NCBI RefSeq assembly: GCF_004379255.2
Contig: NC_056035.1
Coordinates: forward strand, 27,962,502 to 28,026,501
Source of the DNA: Salvia splendens
Lineage: Eukaryota > Streptophyta > Magnoliopsida > Lamiales > Lamiaceae
Direction: 5' to 3'
DNA length: 64,000 nucleotides
Shown one piece after another: positions 54,216 to 64,000 of this stretch (position 1 is the first letter of the stretch; each line of letters starts with the position of its first letter). Both the position numbers and the translations under genes were made by a program. The notes under the pieces are model-generated. The model saw nothing but the letters and a program-made list of their open reading frames with translations. It had not been told where the DNA came from and ran no database searches.

Positions 54216-55440
54216 AATAATAATAATAATAATTATCGTATCAGTGCTAATCTTGATGACCATTGGGTGTGAGTCGGCGGGCCGCTGGGCGAGAGGTCCT
54301 CATCCATGTGATTCCCGAAGTGGGCAGCCAGGACGTCGATGGTCGACCGCTAAACTGGTCAGTGACACCCCTGAGATTGAGTCAACAGACCGTTTGGCTT
54401 GCTTTAGTGGGTCTGTATCCAAATTCGACCTTTTTGCATCTTTTTCTAGGTTTTTTTCTATCATTACTAAACAGACACGTTAAAAATATTAAAATGTATA
54501 AGATAAACAATTTAAGAATATAATTCACATACACCACACTCAAAACGAGCCAAATCTAGGCCTTAAAATATGCAAATTATGTGTTTATCACAACTCCAAA
54601 AGCAAATGGAAGAACTCAAAAGAGCCGAATGATCAAGTTGTCGAGAAAGATGCTCTAAGGAACTCAATTCCTCCCCGGTGATCGGCGGCTAGATGGCTCG
54701 GCGATCAAAGACACTCCCGGCGTCCTGCAACAGGATCGGCGGTGATTCTAGTGGCGGCTGTGCGCGGAGGCTCTCCGCCAGGCAGCGGCAAACTAGGGTT
54801 TGTAGTAGCAAATGGAAGAACTCAAAATGAGCCGAATGAACAAGTTGTCGAGAAAGATGCTGTTAGGGACTCAATTCCTCCCCGGTGATCGGCGGCTAGA
54901 TGGCTCGGCAATCAAAGACACTCCCGGCGTCCTGCAACAGGATGGGCGGTGATTCTAGTGGCGGCTGTGCGCGGAGGCTCTCCGTCGGGCAGCGACAAAC
55001 TAGGGTTTGTAGTAAACTCTTCGTTGTGGGCAAAGTAACGTAAATTTTATTGATGATTAAATTAATGAACATAGCCCTATTTATAGACAAAGGACCCTAG
55101 GGTTGGTTCGACTCCTAATCTAATGCATCTCGGGAAAGAACCAACAAAGAAAACCCGAAACGGAGCTTATAATTACGCTCGACTCTTCAATATAAATAAA
55201 TAACCAAAATAAGCTAATATCCAAAAATAAGAAATAAATAAAAGGAAATAAATACTCCTAACACTACTTGGGAACGTAATCTCCGAACAAGTCGGGCGGC
55301 CGTCGGTTCCTCCTTCTCTTGGTCGTCGCGATCGACGGTTGCATGTCCCTCTCCATAATCGTCGGCGTTTCCTCCGTCCCTTCGGCCTCGCGTGCGGACT
55401 CTTCGACCGGCTGATGCGGTTCGTGCATGGGGATCGTATC
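54212..55440. repeat. Duplicated block: (AAT)n, segment X, LTR pieces, pol end
   Basis: This block repeats 49941-50960 in the same orientation: (AAT)n and X, then the LTR (54861-55263) and the end of the pol frame (55264-55440, GRRNRRPPDLFGDYVPK-like with small changes). Inside it a 206-bp unit (54602-54807), made of the end of X and 154 bp of the LTR, is tandemly duplicated before the complete LTR. The block ends at GGATCGTATCAG, a word that also marks the X junctions (TATCGTATCAG at 49962 and 54236). Confidence 0.75.
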
Positions 55441-56440
55441 AGATGCACACATAGAAGCAAACTCTCTGGTAAGAAATTTATATACCCATGATAGTTGTGC
55501 CTGCAGATCCAAAAGTAGATGCCTACAATTTCGAGCTGAGGATTCCGCTAATCAATCGACTAGAGCAGAATGCCTTTGTTGGAAGAGACACTTAGGATGC
55601 TAACTGCTAGTTGACCAAATTCTAAGAAATCACGAACATGACCAAGCTAAATGAGGTGGATGATAATCTTATGAGAATAATACTCTTTTCATTCTCTCTT
55701 ATTCATTCTGTTAGATAGATAGCATGACCTAAAGGGATGGCATAGTCAACTTGTTTTGGGATAAATACTACCCTCCATGCACCATACTGCAATTTAAGGA
55801 TGAGATAGACACGCGACGCCCTTGTATGAAGTCCTCACGGGATTCAAAGCATTTCTCCGCAATTGTGTCCCAACCATGATTTTGGAATAGACCATCAGGT
55901 AGGAATACCTTTAAATGGTTACAACGAAAAAATGGCTAATCTTTTGTATTCAGGGAGGGACAAATAGCATTTTTGAAAGGTTGAGGAAATATAGGCATGG
56001 AAGTGATAGAAGAATTGGGTGATAATAGTAAAAGTTTATCAAAGGAAAGGCATAATTCAAGGAGAACAACTGCAGCAAACACTACCGCCATGGATACTTT
56101 GGCAAAGGAAATGGCGGCTATTTGTTCCAAAATTGACAACATAAAGAGAAGAATGAGGACCACACACCGAGATGGAGGACATCCTAAACAGATGCTAGGA
56201 TCGGCAATTCAATAATAACACTTATCCCCCTATTTCGTAAAACTCTAATATTGTCACATGCTAATTATCCATACATATAATATAGCATTTGAATAAGGAA
56301 ATCAACACTAATAATATATGTTCCATTAAAATTGATATATTTCCCTTTTTGGATTGTCTTACTAAAAGTGACATATTGTATAAAATGGAAATAACCTCAA
56401 CTTTACTAAATTATCTCTAATCCTAATTCACAAAATAATA
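55441..56440. other. Intergenic DNA upstream of the DUF599 gene
   Basis: Low-copy-looking sequence with no recognised domain apart from the short frame listed next. It turns AT-rich from about 56210 on. Confidence 0.4.
55997..56215 (+). CDS. Hypothetical 72-codon frame
   Basis: It encodes MEVIEELGDNSKSLSKERHN, then a Thr/Ala stretch and a helical basic part MAAICSKIDNIKRRMRTTHR. Composition is coding-like with a heptad-type helix, but I recognise no family and see no splice partner. It may be a gene relic. Confidence 0.25.
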   Translation: MEVIEELGDNSKSLSKERHNSRRTTAANTTAMDTLAKEMAAICSKIDNIKRRMRTTHRDGGHPKQMLGSAIQ

Positions 56441-56441
56441 C

Positions 56442-56450
56442 TATATAAAT
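56442..56450 (+). promoter_or_regulatory. Putative TATA box of the DUF599 gene
   Basis: TATATAAAT lies about 200 bp upstream of the start codon at 56652, a sensible distance for a plant TATA box with a leader of about 170 bp. No other good candidate lies between it and the ATG. Confidence 0.4.
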
Positions 56451-56651
56451 GAAAACCAAATACTAGAATAGGAGGTGTATCATATCATTTCCAAATATGT
56501 GAATTAGGTAATCCACGAGGTGCATGCTAGCTTTCTTTAATATGTGGCAAGTGACAAACAAATCCACTAACAATTAGTGGAAATCCTACTCCAAATCCAA
56601 TCAAAATCCAATACAAAAATGGGACAAGTCCATGACAAAGAAGCTAGGTAG

Positions 56652-57353
56652 ATGAAGATGGGAAGCAAAAGCAATAGCAACAACAACAATACGATAGTGT
56701 ATGTAGAGAGCATAATAGTCCCAATGAGCCTCTTCCTCACAATAGGCTACCACGCCTACCTATGGCAAAAGCTCAAAACCAAACCCTCCCAAACCACAAT
56801 CGGCATGAACATGCTCAAGCGCCGCTCATGGCTCCGCCAGCTCAACCAGGGCGACGACAAGAAGGGCATGCTCGCCGTCCAGAGCCTCCGGAACAGCCTG
56901 ATGTTCGCCATCCTCACCGCCACGGTCACCGTGATCATCACGCTCTGCCTCGCCGCCCTCACCAACAACGCCTTCAACGCCGCGGGCCTCCTCGCCTCGT
57001 CGAGCCTCTTCGGGTCGCAGTCGCCGAGGATCATGGTGCTCAAGTACGCGTCGTCGTCGCTGTTCCTGCTGGCGAGCTTCCTCTGCAGCTCGATGGCGGT
57101 CGGGTTCTTGGTGGACGCGAACTTCTTGATCAACGCAATCGGGGAGTTCGCGCCCGGGGGAGGAGGGTACACGGAGGCGGTGGTGGAGAGGGGGTTTGCG
57201 ATGGCGGTGGTCGGGAATAGGGTGTTTTGTATGGCTTTGCCGCTTTTGCTGTGGCTGTTCGGGCCGCTGCCGGTGGCGGTCTCCTCCGCCGCTCTTGTTT
57301 GGGGGCTCTATGAACTTGATTTTGTTGCTTCTCTCTCCACAATTGTTGTTTGA
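56652..57353 (+). CDS. DUF599 family membrane protein, single exon (233 aa)
   Basis: This is the one intact host gene. It has the pattern of the plant DUF599 (PF04654) family of small integral membrane proteins, whose biochemical role I cannot state. Four hydrophobic segments are visible: about residues 16-37 (VYVESIIVPMSLFLTIGYHA), 82-104 (LMFAILTATVTVIITLCLAA), 133-155 (SSSLFLLASFLCSSMAVGFL) and 190-215 (VFCMALPLLLWLFGPLPVAV). The basic loop after the first (NMLKRRSWLRQL) fits a cytosolic side. A glycine-rich loop APGGGGYTEA lies before the last segment. Length and uninterrupted frame fit the family. The start could be 56652 or the next ATG at 56658; the Asn/Ser-rich N-terminus is variable either way. 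The gene is strikingly GC-rich, especially at third codon positions, against AT-rich flanks. No intron is needed. Confidence 0.92.
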   Translation: MKMGSKSNSNNNNTIVYVESIIVPMSLFLTIGYHAYLWQKLKTKPSQTTIGMNMLKRRSWLRQLNQGDDKKGMLAVQSLRNSLMFAILTATVTVIITLCLAALTNNAFNAAGLLASSSLFGSQSPRIMVLKYASSSLFLLASFLCSSMAVGFLVDANFLINAIGEFAPGGGGYTEAVVERGFAMAVVGNRVFCMALPLLLWLFGPLPVAVSSAALVWGLYELDFVASLSTIVV

Positions 57354-58946
57354 TTAAATGGCATACTCCCTCATCCGTCGTTAATTGGTACACTTTGATC
57401 CGGCGCGAGTTTTAAGAAATGTGATGTAAAGTGTGTTAATAAAATTAGTAGAATATGAGTTTTACTTTTATTACACTCTATTAGTTTTATAGTATAAGTG
57501 AGAATGCATTAATGAAATTTGAAGTTCATTACTAAAAATAGTTAAAATTAAATGTGATAAATATTAGCACACAGACTAAAGGAAATTAGTGACAATTAAT
57601 AGTGGATGGATTGATGGACAGTAGAAGGTACATCTTTCTGTTTTTACTATTACTCTTTTCTGTTTGTAGAAAATGGCATCTTTGTTAAATTTGAATGACT
57701 ATATTTTTTAGAACGTACGAATAAAAATGGAACTCATGCTAGGAATATATTATCTCGATGATCTGATAAATATTTATCCATAACAATGATATGAGACAGA
57801 CATGACTGGTTTCTACAAGTAATATATGGATTATTGTGAGGTGTTAGTTAGGAAGGTAATTCCTTCATTTAATGTATGCGAAATTATTAACTAGCGTTGA
57901 ATCTATCTGAACTCATTGCTTCAACCGTTAACACAAAAAAAAATTATTATTATTATTAGTATAATAACAATAATAATTGTTAGTATGTCTTGAATCTGTA
58001 CTGTTTACCGCTTAGTCAAACATGGGTCTTGTTGTTCTCTGTGTGCCTATTTATATAGTCTTGTTGTCTTCTGTGTGCCTATTTATATAAAAGTATGACT
58101 CATAACTCTGTTATTTGAAAAAAATTTATTCTTCGTTTCATGTCTGTGGATGTAGCCAACACAACGTTGGTGAACCACGTAAATTATGTGTCTCCTTACA
58201 TTTCTGTTTGTCTCGATTACACAATTGCTCTATTATGTCACAACAATAATTCACCTATTCTTACACTCCATTAGTTGATTAATTTCTTTTCGGTACACAA
58301 TTTAATAAAATGTTATTTATTGAGTGAAGTGGAAAGAATATATTATGTGAGGTATAGCTAGAGAGTAAAGTAAGAAAAAAATAAAATAAGAAAGAGTAAA
58401 TGTGTTGTTTTAAAAAAAATGAAAATTAATTGTTTATAATGGGACAATCATAAAAGGGAAATCAATCACTTGCAATGGGATGGAGAGAGTACTAACTTTG
58501 TTTATTAATAAATTTTTTAGTATATTTTATTTTTAGACACTCATCACTTAATGTCTCATTTCACTTTTAATACTTTGGTAAATAGACTTTTTACTTCACT
58601 AATTTAAGTCATTTATTTTTATTATAAATTTAATACTTCATCTATCCGATTAGTATTGAGTTGCATTTTTATTGGATAATCCTATTATCTGAGTCATTTT
58701 TCTTTTTGACAATATCCAACAAATTAAATCTCTCTTACTTTATTATGTATCTTTATTCTCTATCTTACTTTCTTTCTTATGCTTTATTTTCTTTTCTATT
58801 TTATTTTCTCAATACTTACGTATTTTATTCTCACTTCATTTTATGCATTAAATATTTTTCCTTAATTTTCATGTCAAATATAAGATTCACATTACATTAA
58901 TTTTTTCACTCATTCTCTTTTATAAAACTCTTGTTGGTTTAAAGTA
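57354..58946. other. Intergenic DNA downstream of the DUF599 gene
   Basis: AATAAA-type words near 57440 could be polyadenylation signals. CTCCCTCATCCGTCGTTAAT at 57366 resembles the left end of a Stowaway-type MITE without a clear right partner, and GGGATGGAGAGAGTA near 58479 resembles a right end. ATT/AAT microsatellite sequence lies near 57945-57977. No gene is recognised. Confidence 0.4.
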
Positions 58947-59179
58947 CTCCATCCGTTCTAATTAAGTTGAGTCAAAATTTTTGGGCACGAAGATTAAGAT
59001 TTTTTTTTGAAAAGTAAGAGAGAGAAATAAAGTAGGAAAGATAAAGAGAGAGTAAAGTAAGTGACGGAATAAAGTAAGAGTGATTATGTGTTTTGATTTT
59101 TGTCAAAAAAGGAAATGACTCAATTTAGTTAGGACATCCCAAAAGGGAATACGACTCAACTTAGTTGGGACGGAGGGAG
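58947..59179. mobile_element. Stowaway MITE (233 bp)
   Basis: The left end CTCCATCCGTTCTAATTAAG and the right end mirror each other (reverse complement CTCCCTCCGTCCCAACTAAG), both continuing TTGAGTC. TA lies on both sides (58945-58946 and 59180-59181). These are standard Stowaway features. Confidence 0.88.
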
Positions 59180-59240
59180 TAGAACATTTAATACCGAAGA
59201 TGGAATAGCATACCATATCACTCGCGACTTAATAGTAGTA

Positions 59241-59488
59241 CTCCCTCCTCCTTGCAACATGAGTCAACTTTGACTTGGTGTGAGTTTTAAGAAATTTAAA
59301 GTAAAAGTAGGTTGATTAGTGAAATATGGATTTCACTTTTATATCTATTGGTTTACAATGAAATGTAAGTGGTGAGTTAGGAAAATGTGCGACCTACTTA
59401 TCATTTATAATAAAAGTGAAAGTGAACTTTTATGTTGGACGGACCGAAATAACAAAAGTAAACTCTTGTTGTGAGACGAAGGAAATAG
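59241..59488. mobile_element. Degenerate Stowaway-like MITE
   Basis: The left end CTCCCTCCTCCTTGCAACAT and the reverse complement of the right end (CTATTTCCTTCGTCTCACAA) are loosely inverted, with AGTCAACTTT and AGTTTACTTT further in. It is an old, diverged copy. Confidence 0.6.
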
Positions 59489-59568
59489 TTTTTTTTAACT
59501 ATGAAAATTACCAGACTGCGCATTTTACAATGATATGTAAAATAGCCCAAAAACATATCGAGAAATAG

Positions 59569-59834
59569 ATTGTAAGGTCATCTCCAATCATATAAACTAA
59601 ACTCAAACCTATTTTTGAGTATATGTCACATGAAAAAGTAATTTTATCTCAAGCATTTACGATAAAATTATATTTAACACTATTTTTAATATATGTATCT
59701 CACAAATTTTTTGTAGTAGACTCATATTTAGTGTTGTTACTTAAAAAAACTCAAAAAAGAGTTTAAATTTATAATTTGATTTGAAAAGTTTTTTTCGCCA
59801 AAAACAAAATTTAATGCCTACTTGGAGTTCACCT
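59569..59834. mobile_element. MITE-like repeat with GGTCATCTCCAATCAT end
   Basis: The left end AAGGTCATCTCCAATCAT and the reverse complement of the right end (TAAGGTGAACTCCAAGTAGG) are inverted, and the sequence between is AT-rich with ACTCAAA and TTTGAGT words. Such CATCTCCAA-type ends are common in plant MITEs of the Harbinger and hAT groups. The target duplication is not clear. Confidence 0.45.
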
Positions 59835-61697
59835 TAGATCAATCTTTATCAATACAAATGTGTTAGCATAAAAGATAATCTTGCTTTTTCGATTTTGATA
59901 AAAAGGGATTAGCATAACATGGTTGTCAAAAGACGTAAACAAAGTCGAATAGAATAGCACTAGAATAAAGCTACGACCCATCAATCATGTGCTTAATATA
60001 TGCATACACAACATGTCACGACAATCATCCACAAATTTCCGTTACAATCCCACTTATCTTTCTTTCACATTAAATAAAATCACCACTTTGTTTTCATAAA
60101 CATATTTTATATGTGTTGATTTAAATGGAAAAGCTCCATACAAAAGTCGTTAATTTGTTTCATTTATAGATGAAATTAAGGGGCTTCGCCACTCAGTTAC
60201 CGGGCCTCCTCTTTTAAATTTTCTAGAAAAAATGCCACTTTGCTGTGTGGGATGATGTATATGGCACTTTTCACATTTACGAAGAAGTCACAAATAAATG
60301 TGATTGCAGGGTCTTATTGACAATCCTTCTTAAAGTGATAACGTATCACTAATTTGGTGCTGCCACGTGGTACATTATCATGTAATATTATGGGTGTATC
60401 CTGCAATATTCATTAGCAGGGGTTTAGATGGATTTCTATAGATTGCATGATAGTAATAGGTGAATTGCAGTATAGGTTATTGAGTATTGCATTAAAGGCA
60501 TAGAATGTTTAATTTGCATTGTATATATTGTAATGCCCGCTCCTTTATTACCCTTTTTTTTATATTTAATGTCGAACTAGACAAATCTCGCTCTCTTGTT
60601 TTGTTGAAATAAATGAAACTCGTTACCCCTTTTGTTGATACTTAGTGTTGTTAGTTCGCGAAACAAAATTTTAAGTGAGAATCGAACTAACTAAAACAAT
60701 CTAATGTATGTTTATGAAATATAATGAACGTTGAGCAAGAATATGAAGACGTCCTTAACGAACTAAAGTGTTCGCATACATCTCGAATAATACATTAACC
60801 TACATGATCATCTTACGTGTGGGTTATGAATGGAACAAAAAGAATATTAGATACTATTACAAAATACTCATGAATGGGCCAACAAGCTTAAGAAATTAAA
60901 ATCTTATATTGCTTGCAATTTGGGCATCTTTTACCCAAGCCCAAATCACACCCCTCCATGACCCGGGTCCGATCAGCCCGTCATGCCCAGGGCAGCGAGC
61001 CCATGTCTCGGACAGCAAGGTGGCAGCCAAGTCACATTTCCCTCCTGCAAGATAGAAACAAGCTTTAATGACTAAGGAACAAGGGAAATTAAAGAAGCTC
61101 TTATTAGAGGAAAAGAGAGAACCCCTTTTTAGCTATGGAGGACCAAGGACTTACCCAAGAAGGCAAGTGAATGCAATGCCTGCAACATCCACTCCTCAAA
61201 ACACCAAGTTTTCTTAAGTTAAAGTGCTGCAAGGTGGATCAAATAAAGGGATATGCTGCAAAATGAAGACAAACTGCAGTATCAGCCATTTATTTCTCCT
61301 TAGTACACTACACTCTGCCTATAAGAACCCCCTCCATACCACCTTCAAATCCCCTCCCACATACTTCGAATTTTCCAGCAGCATAGCAACTTTCAGAGTG
61401 TAGTGTTTTGAGTGAGTGAGTAAAATTTTCCAGCGGGGAGTCAAAAGCAGTAGCTACTTTCAAGAGGTAACAACTCTTTCCTCCACATGATAGAAACATG
61501 GAAGTATGAACACATAAGAATAAGTAGGCACATCAATCATATCAGAATTTCAAGAACATAAGTAGTTTTCACAAAGAAATACTCTAAGGAACAATATGCT
61601 AAGTTTTCACAAGTTAGTAAGTTTCATGGCTTCAATTTATACAAAATCTTTCAATAGCAACACTCAGCCAATAAGTTCACAGTTGCACTGTTCTCAA
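59835..61697. other. Intergenic DNA with a possible promoter region
   Basis: No gene is recognised. About 60930-61045 is less AT-rich and open on the minus strand for 45 codons or so (TWARCPGHDGLIGPGSW), without family likeness. About 61300-61480 looks like a core promoter and leader. Confidence 0.35.
61320..61325 (+). promoter_or_regulatory. Possible TATA box
   Basis: TATAAG preceded by CACTACACTCTGCC and followed by a C-rich AACCCCCTCCATACCACC stretch, then a leader-like region with a donor-like AAGAGGTAAC at 61462-61471. The matching gene, if any, is not visible before the MULE. Confidence 0.25.
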
Positions 61698-61796
61698 GGG
61701 TAAATTCCGCGAATGTACGTCATGGGAGATGATACCCGCCATTTGTACCCGGAAAAAAAACATTTCCAGTGATGGGAAAGACGCGAGAGGCTCACG

Positions 61797-61955
61797 CGTC
61801 TTTTATAAACACGCATGACACTCTTGCGTCTTTTATAAACACGCGTGACACTCTCGCGTCTTTTATAAACACGCGTGACGCTCTCGCGTCTTTGTTTAAA
61901 CACGTGTGACGTTCTCGCGTCTTTGTTTAAACACGTGTGACGCTCTCGCGTCTTT
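61797..61955 (+). repeat. Tandem repeat, five units of 30-31 bp
   Basis: The units read GCGTCTTTTATAAACACGCG then TGACACTCTC (first three), or GCGTCTTTGTTTAAACACGT then GTGACGCTCTC (last two). Each has CACGCG/CACGTG-type words. It lies in the subterminal part of the MULE; a matching array would be expected in the right arm. Confidence 0.88.
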
Positions 61956-62355
61956 GCCTTGGATACATGTTCCAGTCCAGGCGGCAGAAACTTCACTTCC
62001 ACCTCGCTCACTCTCAGCGACGCCCAACGTCTCTAGCCGGCGAAAATCGAAGTGAATCCGATATTTTGATGATCTAATTCCTATTTTAAGTGGTGTTATT
62101 TTTGACCATTAATTTCAATTATCATTGCTATATGTTTGTTAGGTATAGATTTAGGGTTCATGGTTTGACATTGTGTGACAAGAAAAACATTGAATTTAGG
62201 CCATTGATGTAGTTATATGTATGCATTGTAAACTAAATATATAATCGAAGCATAGAACTTGGTATTGAATTTTCGTATTTAATTTTGTGCAATATTTATT
62301 TAAGTATGTTGAATTTAGAGTATATGATGTTTTGTCGTACTTATTTTGCAGGTTT

Positions 62356-63840
62356 GATGGTGTTTGTGAGTTTATATTGGGATGGGAAAATTATTCAGCT
62401 CCCAGGTTTGGGTGTTGCTTATGATCCCCCTCGTGCAAAATCATTTATTATATTGAATGAAAAGATATCTTATTATCAGCTAGTTTCAATGATATGTGAA
62501 AAAATTGGAATTGATTTGGATGCACATACGATTGATTTAACATGGAGGCATCCTGTGGTTTTTAGTGGAATGGTGAATTATATAGCTACACCAGTGGATG
62601 ATAATTTGTTGGAGTATATGTTTGCTGAAAATCCACGTCAAATTGAACTTTTTATTGAATATACTCCGGTTACTACTGCGTTGCAATTTGAACCACCTAT
62701 CACTCATCATGATGTTGGAACGTCTAGGAGAGATGATTATCATAGTTTTGATGTCGGGATATCTAGGAGGGATGATGAATATCATAGCTTTGAATTCAAC
62801 ACATTTGGGAGGGAGGTTGATGAACAACTAGATGTACCAAATGTGACATGTGATGGTTATGATGGTTCAGATGGTTCTGATAATTGTGATGGTTCAGATG
62901 GTTCTGATTGTGATGGTTCCGATGGTTCTCAACCAAGTGATCTTGATTATAGTGCAGAATCATGTGAAGATTCTACAGACGACGATGCACTTGATATGAT
63001 GGTTGAGAATTATGTACAACCATCTGTTCGTGGGGAGCAACCTGTTCCCGACTACGTGCCTGAAGGGTTACCATTTTTTCGATCATTACCATGTGAAGGC
63101 AGCCGAGGTTACTTTTCAGAAGACTATGGAGTGGGTGAAGAAGATATGTGGTATTGGAATGAGGATAATCCGAGACATATAGATGTGGGAACGAAATTTG
63201 ATAGCAAATTGCAGTTGAAAACTGCTGTAACATTATGGCATGCGGGAACAGGTCGGATGTATGAGGTTATGGATAGTAAATCAAGAAGATGGCATGCAGT
63301 TTGAAGGGACCCATTTGGTCCGAAAAGAAAAGGCAAGGAAATTGGGCAACGATACCCATGTAATTGGGAGGTTAAAGCAACGTTTAAGAAACGCGATGGT
63401 AGTTGGTCTATCAATTCATGGGTTGATCGTCATTGTTGTATGGGAGATCACGATCTAAGTGAACATGTTAACCTTACATCATCCATAATTGTTCCCTATA
63501 TTCGAAGTCAAATTGAAAACGATGCTGAATTCAAGCCTTCTGCGGTACGTACATATATCAAAGATAAATTTCACGTGAAAATCAGTTACAAGAAAGCATG
63601 GTATGCTAGCAGAAAAGCTATTGCGCTTATATATGGTGGGTGGGAGGGATCATTCAGGCAACTCCCCAGCTACCTGACTGAGTTGCAAAGTCAAAATCCT
63701 GGGACAATCGTTGAGTGGTTGCATTACCCTATATTGAGTCAATGTAATACAAAGGTGTTCCGCTACGTATTTTGGGCATTTGGGGCCAGCAATAGAGGCG
63801 TTCCAACTAGCAAAGCCGGTCTTATCAGTTGATGGGACTC
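62356..63840 (+). pseudogene. mudrA-type transposase remnant, frameshifted and lacking most of the catalytic domain
   Basis: After an acceptor-like TTTTGCAG the frame starts at ATG 62356 (MVFVSLYWDGKIIQLPGLGV), the N-terminal PB1-like part common in plant MuDR transposases. An acidic low-complexity linker follows (DGSDGSD repeats, about 62840-62940). The MuDR DNA-binding region begins at DVGTKFDSKLQLKTAVTLWH. It is broken by a one-base loss near 63302 (WHAV, stop) and another shift near 63358, then continues NWEVKATFKKRDGSWSINSW, VDRHCCMGDHDLSEHVN. The helical segment RTYIKDKFHVKISYKKAWYA follows. A last shift near 63783 leads to PAIEAFQLAKPVLSVDGTQ, which holds the first catalytic aspartate. 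The frame then runs straight into the right TIR, so the rest of the DDE domain is deleted. Confidence 0.85.
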
Positions 63841-64000
63841 AACTAAAATCATGAACCCTAAATCTATAACCAACTAAAATCGAAATTAAGGGTAAAAAGT
63901 TACCTAACAACACTTAAAAAGAAGAATGGGAGCAGCTAGATGTCGGATTCACTTCGATTTCGTCGGCTAGATGACGAATTCGGTGTCGTCTCGTCGCTGG

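Larger units (their letters stand above)
50380..55440 (-). mobile_element. Truncated chromovirus-type Ty3-gypsy element with rearranged right side
   Basis: Domain order on the minus strand is protease end, reverse transcriptase, RNase H, integrase, chromodomain, 3' LTR, which is a Ty3-gypsy chromovirus. The 5' LTR, gag and the first part of the protease are missing, and coding sequence breaks off at an (AAT)n tract near 54215. To the right lies a second copy of the 3' LTR with the end of the same frame, evidently a local duplication. Several in-frame stops show that it is inactive. Confidence 0.85.
61698..64000 (+). mobile_element. Mutator-like element with mudrA remnant, right end outside the window
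   Basis: The left end probably starts GGGTAAATTCCGCGAATG near 61698. Sequence at 62030-62162 (TCTAGCCGGCGAAAATCGAA, GTGAATCCGA, AGATTTAGGGTTCAT) is inverted at 63838-63965 (ATGAACCCTAAATCTATAAC, TTCACTTCGATTTCGTCGGC), showing long TIRs. The interior encodes N-terminal parts of a MuDR-type transposase. The right terminus and target duplication lie beyond 64000. Confidence 0.8.

Noticed and set aside
50380..55263. The two gypsy LTR copies as 5' and 3' LTR of one element
   Set aside because: Both are preceded on the minus strand by the end of the pol frame and followed by segment X, so both are 3' LTR copies from a duplication and not a flanking pair.
56756..57393. Frames on the minus strand and in a second plus frame over the DUF599 gene
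   Set aside because: They are GC3-driven shadows. Only the 56652 frame gives membrane segments and a family match.

Overview
The window is plant nuclear DNA, almost certainly from a eudicot. It is AT-rich and holds Stowaway, hAT, PIF/Harbinger and Mutator DNA transposons, Ty1-copia and Ty3-gypsy (chromovirus) retrotransposons, a TRIM, and one clear host gene of the plant DUF599 family. I cannot name the species. No rRNA, tRNA or CRISPR array is visible. Well over three quarters of the window is mobile or repeat DNA.

Layout. 1-5.8 kb: a cluster of non-autonomous DNA transposons, namely a Pack-MULE-like element with a perfect 9-bp target duplication, a hAT with a perfect 8-bp duplication, a Harbinger with TTA duplications and a decayed ORF1, and a GGTATACC-rich repeat. 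5.8-18.5 kb: elements with terminal inverted repeats (TIRs) sitting in (TA)n microsatellites. Two of these (2.8 kb and 9 kb) are filled with a minisatellite whose basic period is 21 bp, arranged as a large palindrome in the first and as a higher-order array with a 3.7-kb duplication in the second. 18.5-34.8 kb: apparently a third member of the same family, broken up by a degenerate copia (19.1-26.3 kb), an intact copia with identical LTRs (28.2-33.7 kb, minus strand) and a TRIM (33.8-34.3 kb), and carrying exon-like fragments. 34.8-36.1 kb: three more (TA)n-associated elements. 37.1-40 kb: two hAT derivatives. 40.1-55.4 kb: gypsy gag and LTR debris, then a degenerate 9-kb copia that carries a fold-back hAT, then a truncated chromovirus with local duplications. 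56.7-57.4 kb: the DUF599 membrane protein gene. 57.4-61.7 kb: intergenic DNA with Stowaway-type MITEs. 61.7 kb to the end: a MULE with a frameshifted, truncated mudrA-type gene whose right end lies outside the window.

The genes do not form a pathway. What links them is nested insertion, and target duplications allow much of the order of events to be read. The most unusual signal is the set of TIR elements between 5.9 and 36.1 kb. They are flanked by (TA)n tracts, and although their sequences differ they share an end layout: a short tip often containing GATCA, then a family-specific word repeated 16-19 bp further in, and in several a shared GTTAGATC-type box. They resemble in targeting the Micron MITEs of rice, but some are far larger and have filled with a satellite.
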